Assembly: GCF_030717845.1 (NCBI RefSeq)
Contig: NZ_JAUZVZ010000012.1
Span: forward strand, 56,455-120,454
Length of the DNA: 64,000 nt
Source: Alkalimonas collagenimarina
GTDB lineage: Bacteria; Pseudomonadota; Gammaproteobacteria; Enterobacterales; Alteromonadaceae
Direction of reading: 5' to 3'
Part shown: in pieces, positions 45,228 to 54,357 of the stretch
Layout of the letters: each line of letters starts with the position of its first letter
Position numbering within the stretch: the stretch's first letter is position 1
Notes under the pieces: generated by a model
Seen by the model: only the letters and a program-made list of their open reading frames with translations
Told to the model about the DNA's origin: nothing
Database searches by the model: none
Made by a program: the position numbers and the translations under genes

Positions 45228-45710
45228 ATGAAAAAGTACTTCACTGCATTGGTTGCCAGTCTTCTTTTAATCGGATGCAGCAGCACCCAACCACCAGAAC
45301 AGTTTCCCGACCTGCCTCTGACTGAAGCAGAGCTGCTTACCCCAAAGTGGCAAGGACTTCAGCGCTATGAAGCGCGCTACCCGATTGAAGACGCCAGAGC
45401 GGGAAATGATGGCTGCGCCACCATTGAGTATGTCATCACACCGGATTATCAAATCACCGCCATCCAAACCATTGACTCCACCGGCAGGCACTTCGCACGG
45501 CAGGCCCGCGAGGCTATCCAACGAATGGATTTAACCCAAATTGCGCCAGCCACATTAACTGAACCAGTCAAAACCAGAACCCGTTTCGAATTTTGTATCG
45601 AAAACAATGAAGGTGATTGCGATGAAAGCCGCTTGCAACAAGAGCGACAGTGTCGCGGCACGGACGCTCTCTTTTCAGTAGGTTTTATGGTTAAAAGACT
45701 AGGACCTTAG
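45228..45710 (+). CDS. Lipoprotein with TonB C-terminal-like domain (copy 1)
   Basis: 160 residues from the ATG at 45228; the longer frame to 45159 has no signal. Lipobox in MKKYFTALVASLLLIGCSS (Cys17). After a short linker comes a TonB_C-like domain: CATIEYVITPDYQITAIQTI, REAIQRMDL and PVKTRTRFEFCIE, with extra Cys residues beyond it. It lacks a TonB membrane anchor and Pro-rich stalk, so it is not a classic energy transducer; lipid anchoring suggests a periplasmic partner role. The next gene is a clear tandem duplicate. Confidence 0.75.
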   Translation: MKKYFTALVASLLLIGCSSTQPPEQFPDLPLTEAELLTPKWQGLQRYEARYPIEDARAGNDGCATIEYVITPDYQITAIQTIDSTGRHFARQAREAIQRMDLTQIAPATLTEPVKTRTRFEFCIENNEGDCDESRLQQERQCRGTDALFSVGFMVKRLGP

Positions 45711-45724
45711 GAGCGTCTCACAGG

Positions 45725-46204
45725 ATGAAAAAATATTTAATGGCTTTGGTTGGTTGTATTATGGTCGCTGGATGCAGCAGCACCCAACCACCAGAACAGT
45801 TTACCGACTTGCCTCTGAGCGAAACAGAGCTGCTTGCTCCAAAGTGGCAAAACCTGCAACGCATTACAGCTCTTTACCCTGTTGAACATGCAAGGGCGGG
45901 ACATGATGGCTGCGCTACCATTGAGTATGTCATCACACCAGATTATCAAGTCACCACTATCAAAACCATCGATGCCGACAGCAGGTTCTTTGCAGAAGAG
46001 GCGACACGAGCGATCACTCGGTGGAATTGGAGTGATTTGACCCCGGGTAAATTGACAGAACCGGTAAAAACCAGAACTCGTTTTGAGTTTTGCCTCGAAA
46101 GCAGTGAGGGACGCTGCGTCGAAAGCCAGCTACAACAAGAGCGGCAGTGCCGTGGTGCCGATGTTCTATTTGCGGTAGGCCATCTTCGAGTTAGAACACG
46201 GTGA
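45725..46204 (+). CDS. Lipoprotein with TonB C-terminal-like domain (copy 2)
   Basis: 159 residues, about two-thirds identical in wording to copy 1: same lipobox region (IMVAGCSSTQPPEQF), CATIEYVITPDYQVTTIKTI, PVKTRTRFEFCLE and QLQQERQCRGADVLF. It starts 14 bases after copy 1. The most changed part is the helix before the last strands (EEATRAITRWNWSDL versus REAIQRMDLTQI). Its stop overlaps a GTG that could start the hydrolase gene, so the three genes probably form one unit. Role unknown. Confidence 0.75.
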   Translation: MKKYLMALVGCIMVAGCSSTQPPEQFTDLPLSETELLAPKWQNLQRITALYPVEHARAGHDGCATIEYVITPDYQVTTIKTIDADSRFFAEEATRAITRWNWSDLTPGKLTEPVKTRTRFEFCLESSEGRCVESQLQQERQCRGADVLFAVGHLRVRTR

Positions 46205-46224
46205 ATAGACAAGACAAGTTGCTT

Positions 46225-47208
46225 ATGAAAAGCTCATTGATCATGTTGATGATACTCAGTCTGGTCAGTTGTGCCCAGATGGTGGTCAAAAAAATAAATC
46301 ACCACAACGAAAGACCTGCTGCAGCGTTTCAAAACGCTGAAAAGGTGTTGCTGCCACACCGCTACCGACATTGCATCGAATCAGAGCTTTGCATGAGCTA
46401 CTGGCATATTGCGCCTTCTGACAAGCCAAACACCCTCAATATGAACATTAAGGCCTATTCCTCAAGATACACAGCAGATTCCAAGCTCACACTGTCTAAC
46501 GACCACCAGAATTTATTTCAGGGCACCATGGTTATTCTGCCTTGCTACACCTGCACGAAAGAAAGCATGAGCTTTCATGCTATGTATTTTCAGCATCTCG
46601 GATTTGACGTGCTGATACCTGATTTATTGGGCCACGGCGAATCTAGCCGGGGCCTCGGCTTTGGTGTGAAAGATGCTCACCTACTGGAGCACGTGCTAAA
46701 ATCTCACCCTGAATTACCACAACCCCTGCTGCTGACGGCTTTATCCATGGGCGCCTACACAGCAGCTCATTTGCAAAGCCTGATATCGGTTGATGGCATG
46801 ATTTGGATCGCGCCGAGTATCCAGTTTGATGATGCAGTGGCAGTATTTCCTCAGCTTAGTGGCTCTGGCTGGCACCAGCTGGTTCCAGAAGCATCGCTCA
46901 GGCAAGGAGCGCTTCAAGCTTTAGCGGAAGCAAATGTTGAGTTGCACCAAACGAATATACAACATTTCCAACCACGTATGCGCTCGCTCATCATCGCATC
47001 AGACATAGACCCTGTTGCGCCATACCAGCACTATGCCCACTGGCAGCAGCAAGCACATATAGATGTGATCAATCTGGCTGGCCGGCCGCATCCTTTGATG
47101 CTACTAATCGGTACAGAGGAGCATGAGATCATTTTTAACTGGCTTGATAGCTTTGATGGAGCTACCGAAGCGAATAGCCAAGAGTCACTCAATGAAATAA
47201 CACCATAA
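46225..47208 (+). CDS. Alpha/beta-hydrolase-fold lipoprotein
   Basis: 327 residues from the ATG at 46225; a GTG at 46201, overlapping the previous stop, would add eight. Lipobox SLVSC after a hydrophobic start. The fold is seen from TMVILPCYTCTKESMSFHAMYF (strand and oxyanion region), FDVLIPDLLGHGESS, the nucleophile elbow TALSMGAYTA, then ASDIDPVAP (acid) and AGRPHPLML (His). The elbow reads A-x-S-x-G instead of G-x-S-x-G, a variant also found in some active members. Probably a membrane-attached esterase or lipase of unknown substrate. Confidence 0.78.
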   Translation: MKSSLIMLMILSLVSCAQMVVKKINHHNERPAAAFQNAEKVLLPHRYRHCIESELCMSYWHIAPSDKPNTLNMNIKAYSSRYTADSKLTLSNDHQNLFQGTMVILPCYTCTKESMSFHAMYFQHLGFDVLIPDLLGHGESSRGLGFGVKDAHLLEHVLKSHPELPQPLLLTALSMGAYTAAHLQSLISVDGMIWIAPSIQFDDAVAVFPQLSGSGWHQLVPEASLRQGALQALAEANVELHQTNIQHFQPRMRSLIIASDIDPVAPYQHYAHWQQQAHIDVINLAGRPHPLMLLIGTEEHEIIFNWLDSFDGATEANSQESLNEITP

Positions 47209-47297
47209 GTGTTGGCTTTGGTGCATTATTTGTTGCTGGCAAGTACAAACTGCTCGTTTGCAACGCGAGCAGCTTGTTGCGAGACGAGCGCCAGCGC

Positions 47298-47702
47298 TTA
47301 ACTGCGGTTATTCATTGCTATTTCATCCAATTGTAAAGCAGCTTCTTTCAATTGGACTATCTCAACTTGTTCACCATGATAAGAGCTTATCGCTTTAGTG
47401 AAATAAGAGTCAGCCGTGGACTGGTTTCCTGACTTTTCATGCAACAATCCGATTCTTAGGTACGTGAATGCAAGATTATTAGACCCAACGTCTGAGTGCA
47501 GAGTAGTAGAATCATCAGATTCCAGGATTCTGGCTAACGCTTCAAGCGCATAGATTCCACTTTCGAACGAACCGTTTAGGTATTCAGTGTGTGCGATCTC
47601 TATTTCTTTTTTAAGGAAATCCGGGGAAGTTTCATTGCCAATAGAAACACCCGGAACAAGCATTCCAAGCGAAAATAAACTTAATATTACTGCATTTTTC
47701 AT
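47298..47702 (-). CDS. Exported TPR-like hypothetical protein
   Basis: 134 residues with signal peptide (MKNAVILSLFSLGMLVPGVSIG) and helix pairs that look like two or three tetratricopeptide units (IEIAHTEYLNGSFESGIYALEALARI; LRIGLLHEKSGNQSTADSYFTKAISS). AAGGAA precedes the ATG. Small periplasmic adaptor-like protein; no named family. It converges on the hydrolase gene, with a CTGCTCG/CGAGCAG hairpin near 47250-47272 between them. Confidence 0.6.
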   Translation of the reverse strand: MKNAVILSLFSLGMLVPGVSIGNETSPDFLKKEIEIAHTEYLNGSFESGIYALEALARILESDDSTTLHSDVGSNNLAFTYLRIGLLHEKSGNQSTADSYFTKAISSYHGEQVEIVQLKEAALQLDEIAMNNRS

Positions 47703-47907
47703 CTTAATTTCCTTTGCATACCCGCCACTTTAACAAGTGACAACTATCCTGCCAGAGGAGGCTCGTTTGGCGGTCTGCCTTTGCTATTCTTGATCAATAA
47801 AACAATGCCCGTAATTGGCGCAAAGAACCAAGTTAGTCTATTACCCTCTTTGAATCAATGAATTTTTAACATTTTTATATATTTCAGCACACGAGTGTGC
47901 TCTGCCT

Positions 47908-48885
47908 TTACATCCACAGCACGCTCAATAGGATGAGAATGAAAAATAATGCGACAAACAATAGATTATACAGCGAACTGGTGAGCCAGAATTTGAACAG
48001 TGTCCTCCCCCAGCCTTGCTGGTAGTAGAACTTCTGGCAAAGCAGTAAGTACAGTGGGATCCAATACGCAAATGCCACTTTCAACCAGCCCACACTGCTG
48101 GCTAGCCACGGCCAGGGAATGCTGTTTTGCAGTACACCAAGCAGAATGCAAAACACGCCCACTTGCAAAATAAAGCTGTGGCTATGCAAGGCAACAATCA
48201 GATGCTCCATGTAAAAGCGATTGCAGCGGATGTACATCAGCTTCAGCAGTAAGGCAAATACCGGCAGTAGCAGAAACATCATTTGCGGTGCCAGTGAGAA
48301 GAACTTATTGATGGCTAGCCTCGGGTTCGCAATAAAGGCATTAAAACGCTCGTCGACACGCTGCTGAGCGGCACTGGAAAGAAATGGTAATGGCAATTCG
48401 TATTGATTTTTTTCCACGTTCACGGCTACTTGCTCCCAGCTTTCTGCCTCGACCGTATTGCCTTCCCGCACGTCAGCTTCGATTTGCCGCAGCAACTGCC
48501 CAAGCGTCATTTGCTTGCCATCATTGGTTTCAATCATGATCATGCCTGGATCACTGTTCGAGCTGTCTTCAATTGCCTGATGCGGCACCAGCTGCGCCAG
48601 AATTAAAAAAACTACGACCGAGGTGAAAAAATACAAGCGCAGTGGCGGCACATAAGGCACTCTATGACCATTTACATAACGAGTACTCAAAAAGCTGGGC
48701 CGAAACCATAGCGGCAAAAGGGTGCGCCATAGCCGGGTGTCCCAATTGCTGAACTCGCCGAAAAACTCCGTCACAACCCCGCTAACATTGCGAATATAGC
48801 TCTTTTTTTCCTGACCACAATGGTGGCAAAAATCACCCTGTAAAAAACTGTTGCAGTTATCACACTGTTGTACTGCAGTATCCAT
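47908..48885 (-). CDS. DUF3667 family membrane protein
   Basis: 325 residues. Zinc-ribbon start CDNCNSFLQGDFCHHCGQ (two C-x2-C knuckles), then the family stretch FFGEFSNWDTRLWRTL, RPSFLSTRYVNGHRVPYVPPLRLYFFTSVVVFLIL, and about five membrane segments. DUF3667 proteins are inner-membrane proteins of unknown function in Proteobacteria and Bacteroidetes. Divergent from sthA. The 205 bases downstream (47703-47907) show no gene. Confidence 0.9.
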   Translation of the reverse strand: MDTAVQQCDNCNSFLQGDFCHHCGQEKKSYIRNVSGVVTEFFGEFSNWDTRLWRTLLPLWFRPSFLSTRYVNGHRVPYVPPLRLYFFTSVVVFLILAQLVPHQAIEDSSNSDPGMIMIETNDGKQMTLGQLLRQIEADVREGNTVEAESWEQVAVNVEKNQYELPLPFLSSAAQQRVDERFNAFIANPRLAINKFFSLAPQMMFLLLPVFALLLKLMYIRCNRFYMEHLIVALHSHSFILQVGVFCILLGVLQNSIPWPWLASSVGWLKVAFAYWIPLYLLLCQKFYYQQGWGRTLFKFWLTSSLYNLLFVALFFILILLSVLWM

Positions 48886-48970
48886 TTTGTGCTCTAATGT
48901 TATTTAGTCCCCGACTTTCATTCTACGTTAAGAAATTATTTTGGCAATTACGTTATACAGAGTAGAGCAC

Positions 48971-48992
48971 CCGACCATAGTCGGCTTTTTTT
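48971..48992 (+). terminator. Terminator-like hairpin upstream of sthA
   Basis: CCGAC (48971-48975), CATA, GTCGG (48980-48984), then seven T. No plus-strand gene lies upstream (DUF3667 is divergent), so it must end a leader or a small RNA. CCGACT (48911-48916) can pair with AGTCGG (48979-48984) and would disrupt it; TGCTCTA (48890-48896) pairs with TAGAGCA (48963-48969). Confidence 0.55.
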
Positions 48993-49050
48993 CCTTGTAA
49001 ATTCAGGCTATTGTTATACACAGTTTATTCTTAGCTTCCGGGAGCCAGAC

Positions 49051-50472
49051 GTGGCGACAACTTCGAAAAAAAAAGCTCCATCGTACGATTTTGATAGCAT
49101 TATAATTGGCACCGGGCCGGGTGGCGAAGGCGCGGCGATGAATCTGGCCAAGAGCGGCCAGAAAGTGGCGGTGGTGGAGCGTTATCAATCGGTTGGTGGC
49201 GGCTGTACGCATTGGGGAACTATTCCTTCCAAAGCCTTGCGCCATTCTGTGAGTCGCTACATTGAATACAAAGAAAACCCGCTGTTTCAGCTGGATGAAA
49301 ACAGAACCCACCTGACTTTTGATGAAATATTAAAGCATGCAGCTGGTGTGATTCGCAAACAGGTTCGGCTGCGCAGTAGCTTTTACGATCGCAACCGGGT
49401 CACTATTTTTCACGGCGATGCGGCCTTTGTTGGCCCCCATCAATTAGAAATCACTGAACCCGATGGTTCGAAACAGTTGATCAGTGCAAAAACCATTGTG
49501 ATTGCGAGTGGCTCTCGCCCCTACCGACCCGCCAATGTCGACTTTAACCACCCTCGCATTTACGACAGCGATACCATTTTATCGCTACGCGATGATCCGC
49601 GCCATGTCATTATTTATGGTGCCGGGGTTATTGGTTGTGAGTACGCCTCCATTTTTCGTGGCCTTGGTGTGCGGGTTGATCTGGTGAATAACCGCGACCG
49701 TTTGTTGTCGTTTATGGATAGCGAAATATCCGATTCGCTGAGCTACCACTTCTGGAATTCGGGGATCAGTATTCGCCACGGCGAAGAGTTCGATGCCATT
49801 GAGGGTCGCGACGATGGGGTTATTTTGCACCTGCAGTCTGGCAAGAAAATGAAAGCCGATTGCATTCTGTTTGCCAACGGCCGCACCGGCAATACCGATG
49901 TGTTAAATCTTGATGCTGTCGGCCTGAAAGCCGATAGTCGTGGCCAGTTGAGAGTGAATGACAACTACCAGACTGAAGTGCCCCACATTTATGCGGTTGG
50001 CGATGTTATTGGTTACCCCAGCCTGGCCAGTGCAGCTTATGATCAGGGCCGGATTGTTGGCGATGCCATTATCAAAGGCAGCTGTGAAACCCGTTTGATT
50101 GAAGATATTCCGGTGGGCATTTATACCATCCCGGAAATCAGCTCGGTGGGCAAAAGCGAGCAAGAGCTGACCGCGGCCCGCATTCCTTACGAGGTTGGCC
50201 GGGCCCAATTTAAGCACTTGGCCAGAGCACAAATAGCCAATACCAATGTCGGTAGTTTAAAGCTGTTGTTCCATCGTGAAACCAAGGAAATTCTTGGTAT
50301 TCATTGCTTTGGAGAGCGGGCGGCGGAAATTGTGCATATCGGTCAGGCGATTATGATGCAAAAGGATGGTGGCAATACCATTGAATACTTCGTGCATACT
50401 ACGTTCAATTATCCAACCATGGCGGAAGCCTACCGGGTGGCGGCATTGAATGGCTTGAATCGGTTATTTTAA
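49051..50472 (+). CDS. sthA: Soluble pyridine nucleotide transhydrogenase
   Basis: 473 residues starting with GTG (49051), with GGGAG upstream. FAD-binding [17 protein letters not shown], then [17 protein letters not shown]: the second redox Cys of related disulfide reductases is replaced by Thr, the mark of SthA. NAD-binding [19 protein letters not shown], and the C-terminal dimerisation domain with [20 protein letters not shown]. It passes hydride between NADPH and NAD+, mainly to reoxidise excess NADPH. A terminator-like hairpin lies 60 bases upstream. Confidence 0.96.
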   Translation: MATTSKKKAPSYDFDSIIIGTGPGGEGAAMNLAKSGQKVAVVERYQSVGGGCTHWGTIPSKALRHSVSRYIEYKENPLFQLDENRTHLTFDEILKHAAGVIRKQVRLRSSFYDRNRVTIFHGDAAFVGPHQLEITEPDGSKQLISAKTIVIASGSRPYRPANVDFNHPRIYDSDTILSLRDDPRHVIIYGAGVIGCEYASIFRGLGVRVDLVNNRDRLLSFMDSEISDSLSYHFWNSGISIRHGEEFDAIEGRDDGVILHLQSGKKMKADCILFANGRTGNTDVLNLDAVGLKADSRGQLRVNDNYQTEVPHIYAVGDVIGYPSLASAAYDQGRIVGDAIIKGSCETRLIEDIPVGIYTIPEISSVGKSEQELTAARIPYEVGRAQFKHLARAQIANTNVGSLKLLFHRETKEILGIHCFGERAAEIVHIGQAIMMQKDGGNTIEYFVHTTFNYPTMAEAYRVAALNGLNRLF

Positions 50473-50545
50473 ACTGAGATAGGGGGAGGCGTGTGATTGC
50501 CAGTCTCACGCCAACGCGCCGCAAGTATGTCCCTATAGGCTCTGT

Positions 50546-50589
50546 ACAGGCATCCATGCCTGTAAAGGTTGGCTTAGAGGCTGCCAACC
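50546..50589. repeat. Intergenic hairpin element of dispersed-repeat type
   Basis: Two perfect inverted repeats in tandem: ACAGGCAT/ATGCCTGT (50546-50563) and GGTTGGC/GCCAACC (50567-50573, 50583-50589). The preceding text (CCGCAAGTATGTCCCTATAG, then GCTC) has the look of a widespread intergenic repeat of gammaproteobacteria. Another stem, GGCGTG/CACGCC, is at about 50487-50511. Sits between convergent sthA and hemE. Confidence 0.55.
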
Positions 50590-50625
50590 ACCCGCTTACA
50601 GCTCAGCGAGTCGTCAGAACAGAGT

Positions 50626-51699
50626 TTAACCATCGGTATTCATATGATAGGTCGGGCTGAACGCCTGCACGGCTTCGATAAAGACCTTCACCCGCTCCGG
50701 ATCGACATCCGGCGTAATGCCGTGACCCAGGTTAAAGACATGGCCGCTGCCCTGGCCGTAACCATCCAAAATGGTTTGTACTTCCTGACGGATCCGCTCT
50801 GGTGAACCGAGCAGAATGCCTGGGTCCATGTTGCCCTGCAGCGCGACTTTATCACCAATGCGTTTACGTGCCTGATTGATATCCATGGTCCAATCCAGAC
50901 CTACGGCATCGCAGCCCGTGGCGGCGATGCTTTCCAGCCATAAGCCGCCGTTTTTGGTGAACAAGGTCACTGGCACTTTACGGCCATCCGCTTCGCGGGT
51001 TAAGCCATCCAGAATTTGCTGCATGTAACTTAATGAGAACTCTTTGTAATCACGCGGCGTCAGCACGCCTCCCCAGGTATCAAAGATCATCACCGATTGA
51101 GCACCAGCGGCGATTTGTGCATTCAGGTACAAGGTGACACTTTGTGCCAGCTTATCCAACAACATATGCAGTACTTCTGGCTCGCTGTACATCATTTTTT
51201 TGATGGTGCTAAACGTTTTGCTACTACCGCCTTCGACCATGTAGGTCGCCAGTGTCCAGGGACTGCCAGAAAAGCCGATCAAAGGCACTTCACCGTTGAG
51301 CTCGCGACGGATCATACGCACGGCATCCATCACATAACGCAGCTCTTGCTCTGGGTCGGGAATAGGAAGATTAACCACTTCCATAAAATCACGGATCGGC
51401 CGCTCAAACTTCGGTCCTTCGCCTTCACCAAAGTACAAACCTAAACCCATTGCATCCGGGATGGTTAAAATATCGCTGAATAAAATAGCGGCATCCATCG
51501 GGTAGCGACGCAAGGGTTGCAAGGTGACTTCACAGGCTAGTTCGGTATTGCGGCACAACGACATAAAATCGCCAGCCTGAGCCCGGGTCGCTTTGTATTC
51601 TGGCAAGTACCGGCCTGCCTGGCGCATCATCCAAACAGGGGTTCTATCGACGGGTTCTTTACACAAAGCACGAAGGTAACGATCATTTTTTAATTGCAT
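50626..51699 (-). CDS. hemE: Uroporphyrinogen decarboxylase
   Basis: 357 residues from the ATG at 51697-51699, ten bases after AGGAC; a GTG at 51708 is less likely. Signatures: [15 protein letters not shown] near the N-terminus and [20 protein letters not shown] further in, and [19 protein letters not shown] with the catalytic Asp. Converts uroporphyrinogen III to coproporphyrinogen III in haem synthesis. It ends facing sthA. Confidence 0.97.
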   Translation of the reverse strand: MQLKNDRYLRALCKEPVDRTPVWMMRQAGRYLPEYKATRAQAGDFMSLCRNTELACEVTLQPLRRYPMDAAILFSDILTIPDAMGLGLYFGEGEGPKFERPIRDFMEVVNLPIPDPEQELRYVMDAVRMIRRELNGEVPLIGFSGSPWTLATYMVEGGSSKTFSTIKKMMYSEPEVLHMLLDKLAQSVTLYLNAQIAAGAQSVMIFDTWGGVLTPRDYKEFSLSYMQQILDGLTREADGRKVPVTLFTKNGGLWLESIAATGCDAVGLDWTMDINQARKRIGDKVALQGNMDPGILLGSPERIRQEVQTILDGYGQGSGHVFNLGHGITPDVDPERVKVFIEAVQAFSPTYHMNTDG

Positions 51700-51867
51700 G
51701 ATGAGCACTGTCCTAATTGAGATGAGCTATCTTACCATTGCTAGGGCCTTGGCTCTAGCATTCCAGGGAGCAACATGTTCACAGTAAAACTGAGCGCAGA
51801 CTGAATAAAACGAAAAAAGTTCAAAAAGTGACTTGTATGGCTGAAAAACATCTGTTATAAAATAGAA

Positions 51868-51953
51868 GCGCTAGTGAAGAATAAGAATAAAGAAGCCCAT
51901 TTAAGGGACCTAATAATCACTTCGTGATTTAAGCCACTTTTAGTGGCTTTTTT
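51868..51953 (+). ncRNA. Candidate small RNA between hemE and nudC
   Basis: A promoter-like pair TTGTAT (51833-51838), 17-base spacer, TATAAA (51856-51861) is followed by a stretch without an open frame and two tight 3' hairpins: AATCAC-TTC-GTGATT (51915-51929) and AAGCCACT/AGTGGCTT (51931-51949) running into TTTTTT. The U-run exists only on the plus strand, while both neighbours are on the minus strand, so the terminator cannot serve them. Expected transcript about 86 nt. The -35 is weak. No Rfam family recognised. Confidence 0.55.
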
Positions 51954-52000
51954 ATTGCCTGAAACCCATCCTTCCCATTTGGTCTGTGCTTATATATCAG

Positions 52001-52801
52001 CTACTTCGATAAAGTATTCACCACCTGTGCAATCATCTGGCCAGATAAGGTTTGCACTGGCGGGATCTCGGGTAAATTGGCGACATCAAACCAATAAGCT
52101 TCTTCAATCTCATTCGGCTGGCACTTAATATCGCCACTTTGATAGCGTGCAATAAAACCTGTCATTAAAGAATGCGGGAACGGCCAGGGCTGACTACCGA
52201 CATACTGCAAATCGGTGATATCGATACCCACTTCTTCTTTGACTTCGCGTACTGCCGCTTGCTCCAGCGTTTCCGCTGACTCGACAAAACCAGCCAGTAT
52301 TGAGAAGAATCCGGTTTTATGACGAGTAGAGCGCGCCAGCAGTAATTGATCATCTTTCACCACTGCAATCAATACGCAGGGGGCTATTCGCGGGTAACAG
52401 CGATGGCCGCAACGCGAGCAAAGCGCCGCTAATTCCCAGCTCACCAAATGCATGGCACTACCGCATTGGCCACAATAACGATGCGTTTGTATAAACAACG
52501 CGACCTGTACCGCCCGGGCGGCCAATTGAAAAATACCGTCGCCAAACGCCAATAGTGCCCGTGGAGATTGCCAATTGTGTTCATCATCCCGCTGATCATT
52601 CACTACCCAGTAAAAAACCGGCTGCCCATTGAGCTGGCCTAAATCGCCGCTTTGTTCCGGTTCGCCAAACATTCGGGCCAACTCTCCTGCAGTGGTCAAC
52701 CACAGCTCAGTTTGCTCTGCAGGCCAATACAAACGTTGGCGGTTCACCACCAACCAGTAACCGCGGCGCTCGGGTTGCAATACAAAGCTGTGTGAAATCA
52801 T
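52001..52801 (-). CDS. nudC: NAD(+) diphosphatase / NADH pyrophosphatase
   Basis: 266 residues. Zinc ribbon CGQCGSAMHL...CSRCGHRCYPR, Nudix box GFVESAETLEQAAVREVKEE VG, and the family-specific SQPWPFPHSLM after it. NudC splits NAD(H) to NMN and AMP and removes NAD caps from RNA. About 160 bases separate it from rsd, which is divergent. Confidence 0.96.
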   Translation of the reverse strand: MISHSFVLQPERRGYWLVVNRQRLYWPAEQTELWLTTAGELARMFGEPEQSGDLGQLNGQPVFYWVVNDQRDDEHNWQSPRALLAFGDGIFQLAARAVQVALFIQTHRYCGQCGSAMHLVSWELAALCSRCGHRCYPRIAPCVLIAVVKDDQLLLARSTRHKTGFFSILAGFVESAETLEQAAVREVKEEVGIDITDLQYVGSQPWPFPHSLMTGFIARYQSGDIKCQPNEIEEAYWFDVANLPEIPPVQTLSGQMIAQVVNTLSK

Positions 52802-52959
52802 GGCTCTCTCCTATTTCAGGGAAACGGTTGGCCTAATCGTTGGCTCAGGGTATGATAAGGGCTTATTGAGCTCAGACCAATGAAAAAAGTATTGCTTTTA
52901 GGGCTAAGATTCTTTTAAGTTGAGTACTAAGAACATCTAAATTATTCAAGGAGCAGGCC

Positions 52960-53445
52960 ATGTACAGGCGCGTTAAAGCAGCACAGCAACAGTGGGGCGG
53001 CGCATTAACCGCAATCGATCACTGGCTGGAAGAACGTCAGCAGCTGATCATTAGTTATTGTAAATTGGCAGGCCTGCCGCCTTTTGATGACAAACAACGC
53101 AGTAAACCAGCGCAAGAAGCGGTACAGGAATTTTGTCAGTTGTTGATGGATTACTTGTCTGCTGGCCATTTTGAAGTATACGAACACATCGTCTCTGAAT
53201 GCGCGGTCAATGGTACCGACAGTCGTCAGTTGGCCAATCAACTGTACCCCAAAATTGCAGCTTCCACGGATCTAGCCCTGAACTTTAATGACAAGTATGC
53301 GGATCATTTCAGTACCCGCCAAAGTGCTGCTTTTGATAATGAGTTATCCGATTTAGGCCAAGCCCTCGAAGAGCGCTTCGAACTGGAAGATGAGTTGATC
53401 CATACGCTGCACGATAAACACAGCGATCAGGAAACACCAGCCTGA
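52960..53445 (+). CDS. rsd: Regulator of sigma D (anti-sigma-70)
   Basis: 161 residues, all-helical. Family wording: WLEERQQLIISYCKLAGLPPF, then VQEFCQLLMDYLSAGHFEVYEHI, with the C-terminal helices after about 105. Rsd binds sigma-70 domain 4 in stationary phase and favours alternative sigma factors. AAGGAG precedes the ATG. A strong terminator follows. Confidence 0.93.
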   Translation: MYRRVKAAQQQWGGALTAIDHWLEERQQLIISYCKLAGLPPFDDKQRSKPAQEAVQEFCQLLMDYLSAGHFEVYEHIVSECAVNGTDSRQLANQLYPKIAASTDLALNFNDKYADHFSTRQSAAFDNELSDLGQALEERFELEDELIHTLHDKHSDQETPA

Positions 53446-53473
53446 ACCCTTGGTAGTCAACCATACAGATACG

Positions 53474-53506
53474 AAAAGAGGCAGCCATTGGCTGCCTCTT
53501 TTGTTT
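53474..53506. terminator. Bidirectional terminator between rsd and the FKBP gene
   Basis: AAAAGAGGCAGCC (53474-53486), loop ATT, GGCTGCCTCTTTT (53490-53502): a perfect 13-bp stem with A and T runs on both sides, suited to both convergent genes. Confidence 0.93.
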
Positions 53507-53521
53507 TATCTTGCGCTGAAA

Positions 53522-54256
53522 TTATTCAGCCGCTTTTTGCACATCCAGTAGCTCGACTTCAAACACCAGCACGCTATGCGGTGGGATCACACCCATATCA
53601 CGTTCGCCATAAGCCAGTTCGGAAGGAATGGTAAAGCGGAACTTCGAGCCAACGCTCATCAGCTGCACACCTTCAGTCCAACCGGTAATCACCCGGTTAA
53701 GCGGGAACTGAGCAGGTTCATTGCGCTCGTACGAGCTATCAAACGTCGTGCCATCCAGTAAGGTGCCTTTGTAATGCACCGTTACAGTATCTTCTGCTTT
53801 TGGTTTCGCACCTTCACCTTCGGTCAGCACTTCATACTGCAGCCCCGATTCTGTCACAACAACACCATCTTTAGTGGCATTCTCTGCCAGATAAGCCTGA
53901 CCAGCAGCAACCGTTTCAGCAGCGACCAGCTCGGCTTGCTCTTCTTGCTTGGCACGGAAGCTTTCATCAAGGCTGGTTAGATGCGCTTGAATTTCTTCTT
54001 CAGATACCAGGGCTTTATCTGCCAGTGCATCTTGCATACCACGAACGATTAAATCAGAATCCAGCTCTAACCCCATCGCTCTGTGCTCTGCAACGGCACT
54101 ATCAATGTAATACCCGGCAGACACACCAAAGCTATACGATTGCTTGGCAATTTCAGAGTCCAGCTCGACCGGACCTTGCTTATCTGCAGCAGGCTGACAA
54201 GCAGATAAGGTGAATAAAGAAACAGCCACCAGGCTAAGTTTGGTTGATACGCGCAT
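53522..54256 (-). CDS. FKBP-type peptidyl-prolyl isomerase lipoprotein (FkpA/Mip-like)
   Basis: 244 residues from the ATG at 54254-54256 (GGAG upstream). Lipobox LSAC at the end of the signal. N-terminal helical dimerisation domain (about 30-125, QSYSFGVSAGYYIDSA...) and C-terminal FKBP domain (VTVHYKGTLLDGTTFDSSYERNEPAQF, GVQLMSVGSKFRFTIPSELAYGERDMG, LVFEVELLDV). Catalyses proline isomerisation and acts as a chaperone in the periplasm. Predicted lipid anchor places it on a membrane, more like Mip than soluble FkpA. Confidence 0.93.
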   Translation of the reverse strand: MRVSTKLSLVAVSLFTLSACQPAADKQGPVELDSEIAKQSYSFGVSAGYYIDSAVAEHRAMGLELDSDLIVRGMQDALADKALVSEEEIQAHLTSLDESFRAKQEEQAELVAAETVAAGQAYLAENATKDGVVVTESGLQYEVLTEGEGAKPKAEDTVTVHYKGTLLDGTTFDSSYERNEPAQFPLNRVITGWTEGVQLMSVGSKFRFTIPSELAYGERDMGVIPPHSVLVFEVELLDVQKAAE

Positions 54257-54357
54257 TATTTTCTCCAAATCGGGCAACTTTCGCTGCACACTAGTGTGTT
54301 ATGATTCTTACCGTGAGTCTATACTAACGGTTTGTGGGGATGACGTTAAGCCATAGC

